Part shown: positions 59,475-64,000 of the stretch, in pieces
How the letters are laid out: every line of letters starts with the position of its first letter
Position numbering within the stretch: the first letter of the stretch is position 1
Source: Acidimicrobiaceae bacterium
GTDB taxonomy: Bacteria > Actinomycetota > Acidimicrobiia > Acidimicrobiales > RAAP-2
Direction of reading: 5' to 3'
Assembly (NCBI GenBank): GCA_003170315.1
Contig: PNAH01000010.1
Coordinates: forward strand, 101,543 to 165,542
DNA: 64,000 bases
Notes under the pieces: generated by a model
Databases searched by the model: none
Told to the model about the DNA's origin: nothing
The model's input: the letters and a program-made list of their open reading frames with translations, nothing else
Translations under genes and position numbers: made by a program

Positions 59475-61286
59475 TTACGGGACGGCGACGAGTGAATACG
59501 TCAAGGTTGTGGGACGAAGTAGTGAAAATGAGCCCTTGGGCCCCGAAACAGCCCACCCGACGCCGTGGACTGAAACTGACACTGTCGCTGGATTGAGCGT
59601 CGGCTGGGGCGCCAGATGCAGAACGAACTGGCCCCCAACGACCGCGAGCGGTAGGTAGGTCGCGAACGGCGTCGACGTCGAGTGTTGGGCGAACACGTCC
59701 GTCGAAAATGCGTTCAACACGAGGCCCGACTCCGACTTGCCGCCGATGACCTTTGAGCCCGCCGGCGACCACAGGCAGATATTGGACACGTACTCCCCCG
59801 GTACGTGGGAGTTGATGTTGTCCGGGCCCAGCTGGTACGAAGGAGCTTGACCGGCGGGCGCGGCGTTGTGCACGGTAACGATGGTCGCGACCCAAGCGTC
59901 ACCACCAGGTTGGACGGTCACGTTGAAGGATTCGTGAACCGAGACGAAGTAATCCAACTTCGCCGCGACCGCGCTCTCGACGGCAACGTGGAAGGTCCGC
60001 TTGGGCAGCACCGTGTCAATCTCGCCCGACGCACCGAGCTGGACAATGGCTCTTTCGACGGAAGGATCCGCGCTCCAGAGCAGCAGGTGGCGTCCAGGGA
60101 TCTCTCCAGTAAGTGCGCGCAGGTACGACACCTGATCGTGACGAGCGGAACGAAGTCGTTGCAGGAGTGCCGTCGCAATATCGTTCAGCTCTGTTTTTCG
60201 CGGAACCTGGGTGCCGACCGGGTACTGTGCGTAGAGATCGTGCAGCACGACCGTTGAGAAGTTGGCCGTGGTGAGCTGCTCGGGAATACCGGGAATCGTC
60301 AGCGGACCGGTCACGCCCACGAGGGCGGCCATCGTGGGGACATCAACGGCGATGACCGCATTCACCGTAATCCCGGTCGCCTTTTTGAACATTGCGGCGG
60401 CGGTTGCTCCCGTCCACGAGAAGTCTGCCGTGCTATTCACGGACTGAAAGATTTCATTTGCCCCCGCAGGGTAAAAAAATGCCTTCGTGCCGGGACTCAC
60501 TGGGACATTCAGCGGTGAAGTGAGATTGATGTCAGCCACTGGGCCGGAACGAAGGACCGTGAACGATGCGCCGCGCGTGCGCACGAGACTGTAGGAGAGG
60601 ATGACTCCCTGATCGCGCATCTCCGCGTTGTTCTCGGGCAACACAAGAATCGTCGAGGTCATTCCGACGCCAAGAATCTCCCGTCCAACGCTGAGGCCAC
60701 TACTCACGTTTTTCAACTCACTCACAGCGCGCGCGACCTTTCCGTTAAACATTGCTCGTTCGCGACCAACCGGCCCGAAGAGGTTCCCGACGGGCCGATT
60801 GAGCGATGTGATTTTCGACGTCGCTAGGGCCACCTCTCGCTGCAGTGCAGTGAGACTGACGCTCGAAATGTGGCCACTAGCATCGCTCGCTTGAAACGTG
60901 TCGAGCCCATGGAGAATATCCAGTCCACTCGATGCGGCGGTGGACGCGTCGGCGAACAAGGTCGACGCCCCCTTGATCTCGCTACCGAAATAAGGGATCC
61001 ATTGCACCGCGCCGAGCACCACGGTGGACGTCAGCGAGGTGCTCGCCGTTTGGCTCTCACGTAGTGCCGTCTCGAGGTGCGCCTCGAGATTTAGCCGCCC
61101 AGGTGTAGTCGCAGCACTCGCAAGGTTGCGTTGGACGTATTGAAACTCAGTAAGCGCGCGTAACGCGTGAGAACGAGCGGTCAGCGCTGAGTAGACCGCC
61201 AGACCCACCAAGACGAAGAGAACAGTGAGAACGCCAACAACCCAAGGCCATTTATGTCCGCGAAGTGAAGAGTCCCGTCGTTTCAC
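59475..61286 (-). CDS. DUF4012 domain-containing membrane-anchored protein
   Basis: N-terminal TM; LPENNAEMRDQGVILSYSLVRT; FSWTGATAAAMFKKATGITVNAVIAVDVPTMAALVGVTGP. Confidence 0.8.
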   Translation of the reverse strand: MKRRDSSLRGHKWPWVVGVLTVLFVLVGLAVYSALTARSHALRALTEFQYVQRNLASAATTPGRLNLEAHLETALRESQTASTSLTSTVVLGAVQWIPYFGSEIKGASTLFADASTAASSGLDILHGLDTFQASDASGHISSVSLTALQREVALATSKITSLNRPVGNLFGPVGRERAMFNGKVARAVSELKNVSSGLSVGREILGVGMTSTILVLPENNAEMRDQGVILSYSLVRTRGASFTVLRSGPVADINLTSPLNVPVSPGTKAFFYPAGANEIFQSVNSTADFSWTGATAAAMFKKATGITVNAVIAVDVPTMAALVGVTGPLTIPGIPEQLTTANFSTVVLHDLYAQYPVGTQVPRKTELNDIATALLQRLRSARHDQVSYLRALTGEIPGRHLLLWSADPSVERAIVQLGASGEIDTVLPKRTFHVAVESAVAAKLDYFVSVHESFNVTVQPGGDAWVATIVTVHNAAPAGQAPSYQLGPDNINSHVPGEYVSNICLWSPAGSKVIGGKSESGLVLNAFSTDVFAQHSTSTPFATYLPLAVVGGQFVLHLAPQPTLNPATVSVSVHGVGWAVSGPKGSFSLLRPTTLTYSLVAVP

Positions 61287-61731
61287 TTACCTATAATGCC
61301 ATGGCTTAGCCCTCCGACTCTTAGGTCCTTGGGAGTTGCTTGGCGTAAAATCGATCGCTTTAGGGCGAGATAACCGAAACCCGAGAAAAGTGAAATTGAC
61401 CAATCTCACCAGAAAAATGATTTGATCGATAACATTGACGCCGTCCCTCGATCAACAAAACGAATCTTGAGCGACGATGTGAAACTCGCCATTCGCGTTG
61501 CCTGCGACTACACCACCGAAGGCGACCTCGTTGGGCGCGAAGATATTTTGTGTTCATCGATTACCGAGTCACCAATAGAACGTGACTCTGGGCACCTCGG
61601 GGCAAAGTCGTTTGATAGTTTTCACCGTAACTTGCGACACGTCAAACCCCTGCGCGAGACAAATAAACGACTTCAAGAAAATCTCATGAAGAATATTTGG
61701 AGAAACTGAGGCGATGGCATCGACACGGTCA

Positions 61732-62796
61732 TCATCCGTCGCTCGCTTCATAAGCGGGACCAGAAGGGTCATTCCAAAAATGGCCAATCAGGCTCGGCAA
61801 CGCCAGGTATCCAACCGTCAATATCGCAATCCCGACGTCTGCGACGAGGCGCGCTTGAATGGATCCGAACAAACTGATCGACCCCAACGCCGAGGACAAC
61901 GCGACAATTATAAACACAACACCGGTTGTTCGCGTATGACTCCACCCACGATCAACTAACTGTTGGTACGTGTGTTGACGATGCGCCTCGTGCCATGCGT
62001 CGTGCCTAAGTACGCGACGCGCCAAAGTCAATCCAGTGTCCGCCACATAGAGCGTAACTGGGGCAAGCATCGCCTCCGCGGGGATGGACGCTTGCAGCCC
62101 AATAACTACCATCACAGCAATCCATGAACCTATAAAATAACTACCAACGTCCCCAAGAAATAAACGAGCTTTTGGAAAGTTGAATGGGACGAAGCCGATT
62201 GCGCCCGCGGCTAGAGCGAACCCAGCTGCCTGCAGTGCATATTGGTGCTCGTTTCGAGCCATGAAACCGAAGGCGACACCGGCAACGATCCCTTCGGCAC
62301 ACGAGATTCCATTGATGCCATCCATGAAGTTGGAAGCATTCACGAAGGAGATAATCCAGACCAACGCAAGGAAACACGCCAACGCCAACGGCACAACTCC
62401 GAAGGAATGGTGATTCCAGATCAAAGTCGTAACTATAAGAGCAGCGACTAACTGCAGGACCATCCGAGTCCTAATTGAAATACCGTTCGTCAGGTCGTCA
62501 GCGAAACCAATCGCGCCGAAAGAGATGCCCGCGACGCACAGCGCGATATCTGCTGACCTGAAAATCCAACTAGCGGCCACTGCCAATGCGACAAGTGTTC
62601 CAAAGGCCAAACCGATGCCCCCTCCTCGAACCGTCGGTGTTTGGTGCGAGGATCGGTGATTAGGAACGTCAAAGACTCCCCTTCGACCAAGCAGTCGGAG
62701 GGTCAGGGCGGTGACGAGGGCGCTCGCGATGATCCCGTCCAAGACGGCAATTAGTAGAACCATTCCACTGAGGCCTTCCCCGCAAATTCCGGACAC
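61732..62796 (-). CDS. Glycosyltransferase family 4, MraY/WecA/TagO-like
   Basis: FDVPNHRSSHQTPTVRGGGIGLAFG, AIGFADDLTNGISIRTRMVLQL, NASNFMDGINGISCAEG, ARLFLGDVGSYFIG. Confidence 0.93.
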   Translation of the reverse strand: MSGICGEGLSGMVLLIAVLDGIIASALVTALTLRLLGRRGVFDVPNHRSSHQTPTVRGGGIGLAFGTLVALAVAASWIFRSADIALCVAGISFGAIGFADDLTNGISIRTRMVLQLVAALIVTTLIWNHHSFGVVPLALACFLALVWIISFVNASNFMDGINGISCAEGIVAGVAFGFMARNEHQYALQAAGFALAAGAIGFVPFNFPKARLFLGDVGSYFIGSWIAVMVVIGLQASIPAEAMLAPVTLYVADTGLTLARRVLRHDAWHEAHRQHTYQQLVDRGWSHTRTTGVVFIIVALSSALGSISLFGSIQARLVADVGIAILTVGYLALPSLIGHFWNDPSGPAYEASDG

Positions 62797-62836
62797 ATTC
62801 CGATGCCGTCTGAACTTGACTCCGAGCGAATTGTAA

Positions 62837-63240
62837 CTGCCACTCGATCAGCGTCATGACGTTGCCGAGTGAATACTGACGAAATCCATTGCAACGATCA
62901 ATCCATCCGGTGATTGTTCGTCGAACGTCAGCTCTCGAAGCGAAGCGGTATCAATGAATAAACTTTAGCTTCATTGTCGCCCAGAGAACTTCGGTGACGG
63001 CGCTATCGTCGCACGATCCAGTGCGTCCGACCGACTGGGCAATGCGGCTACGTTCGCACTGCGTTCACAAGTCACCCGACATGTATTGTCTGTCGCGATC
63101 GTGAAGAGCGTCGCCGCCTCGAATGTCGTCCGTCATGGGGAGAGCCCGCCTCACGAGTTCGGTGCGCGTGTTGTCGTCCAAGGCGCAATCGACGATTCGC
63201 CGTAAACCAAGTTCGAGCACATCGACTTAAATGATGCCTT
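62837..63240 (-). pseudogene. Degenerate IS3-family transposase (orfB/rve integrase domain C-terminal remnant)
   Basis: Minus-strand translation RIVDCALDDNTRTELVRRALPMTDDIRGGDALHDRDRQYMSGDL*TQCERSRIAQSVGRTGSCDDSAVTEVLWATMKLKFIH*YRFASRADVRRTITGWIDRCNGFRQYSLGNVMTLIEWQ; two in-frame stops. Confidence 0.85.
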
Positions 63241-63349
63241 GGTGTCCAAGTTGGTCGGCAATTAATACTGGAAGCATCCAACTATCCGAATCTGAACGGC
63301 GTTGATACCAGCACCTCAGGGATCCGCGGTTTTTTAGACCAACCACCAC

Positions 63350-64000
63350 TTAAACCTGCACAGGTGGGCTCGATTCGGTCAGACTCAAAGTCTTCATCGC
63401 CTCCTTCACCCGCTCGGGCGAAGCATTAGCCTCGATCAACCAACAGGCTGCTGCGGGAATTGGGGGAACCGAACAACTTGTGATCGAAGAGTGAATCTTA
63501 CGGGGGTCAGCATCCCCGACACCAAAAAGACTTTCATGCAACTTCTCCCCTGGACGAAGCCCAGTAAAGACAATTTCGACGGGTGTTTCCAACTCTTCGA
63601 CGATTTGCTTGGCTACATCAATGATTCGAACCGGTTGGCCCATCTCGAGTACGAGAACCTCGCCGCTTTTGCCTCGTGCAGCAGCCTGCAGCGTTAGCTG
63701 AACTGCTTCAGAAATCGTCATTACGTAGCGTGTCACGTCGGGGTCGGTTATGGTGATCGGACCCCCAAAAGCCGCCTGCTTTCTGAACGCCGGGAGAAAT
63801 GAGCCGCGACTGTTCAGAACATTCCCAAATCGGACACTAATGAATTCACCATCATGGTACGAGGCGGTCAACCTCTCGGCGAGGCGCTTCGAGTATCCGA
63901 GCACGCTGATTGGATCCGCGGCCTTATCGGTGGAGATGTTTACAAAAATTTCAACACCATGGTCATGGCACGCCTCGAGTACGTTGATCGATCCCCAAAC
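63350..64000 (-). CDS. Polysaccharide biosynthesis NAD-dependent epimerase/dehydratase (CapD/FlaA1/WbpM-like), N-terminal part outside window
   Basis: VWGSINVLEACHDHGVEIFVNISTDKAADPISVLGYSKRLAERL, VRFGNVLNSRGSFLPAFRKQ, TGLRPGEKLHESLF; frame open to window edge. Confidence 0.9.
   Translation of the reverse strand, partial: VWGSINVLEACHDHGVEIFVNISTDKAADPISVLGYSKRLAERLTASYHDGEFISVRFGNVLNSRGSFLPAFRKQAAFGGPITITDPDVTRYVMTISEAVQLTLQAAARGKSGEVLVLEMGQPVRIIDVAKQIVEELETPVEIVFTGLRPGEKLHESLFGVGDADPRKIHSSITSCSVPPIPAAACWLIEANASPERVKEAMKTLSLTESSPPVQV

Overview
64-kb window of a high-GC bacterial chromosome; protein content suggests an actinobacterium, possibly Acidimicrobiia-like (inference only). The left part (1-24 kb) has a PHA synthase/reductase cluster, a UvrD-family helicase, an oligopeptide-type ABC transporter operon, and a cyclase / class-III aminotransferase / PfkB kinase / class-II aldolase block with TetR and MFS genes. 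The central ~27.6 kb (24.34-52.0 kb) looks like a genomic island: an intact tRNA-Val(GAC) with an adjacent truncated tyrosine integrase at one end, and a same-orientation 37-nt copy of the tRNA 3' end (34/37 identical) at the other. The island encodes catabolic genes. The most notable set is a glutamine synthetase-like ligase, a stand-alone class-II glutamine amidotransferase, an SDR and an ALDH, with a GntR regulator, enolase-superfamily enzyme, aminotransferase, RidA, TPP enzyme and APC permease. I read this as a candidate gamma-glutamylation-dependent amine or amino-alcohol degradation system. The island also carries an ALDH remnant lacking its catalytic core, a tandemly duplicated gene start that creates an upstream ORF, a 42-nt dispersed repeat, strong inverted repeats, and an SDR whose close paralogue lies just outside the boundary. 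The right part (52-64 kb) has housekeeping and envelope genes (exonuclease, L,D-transpeptidase, FTR1 permease, DUF4012 protein, WecA-like transferase, CapD-like epimerase) and a degenerate IS3-family transposase remnant. No CRISPR array or rRNA was seen. All family calls come from reading the sequence; no database search was run.
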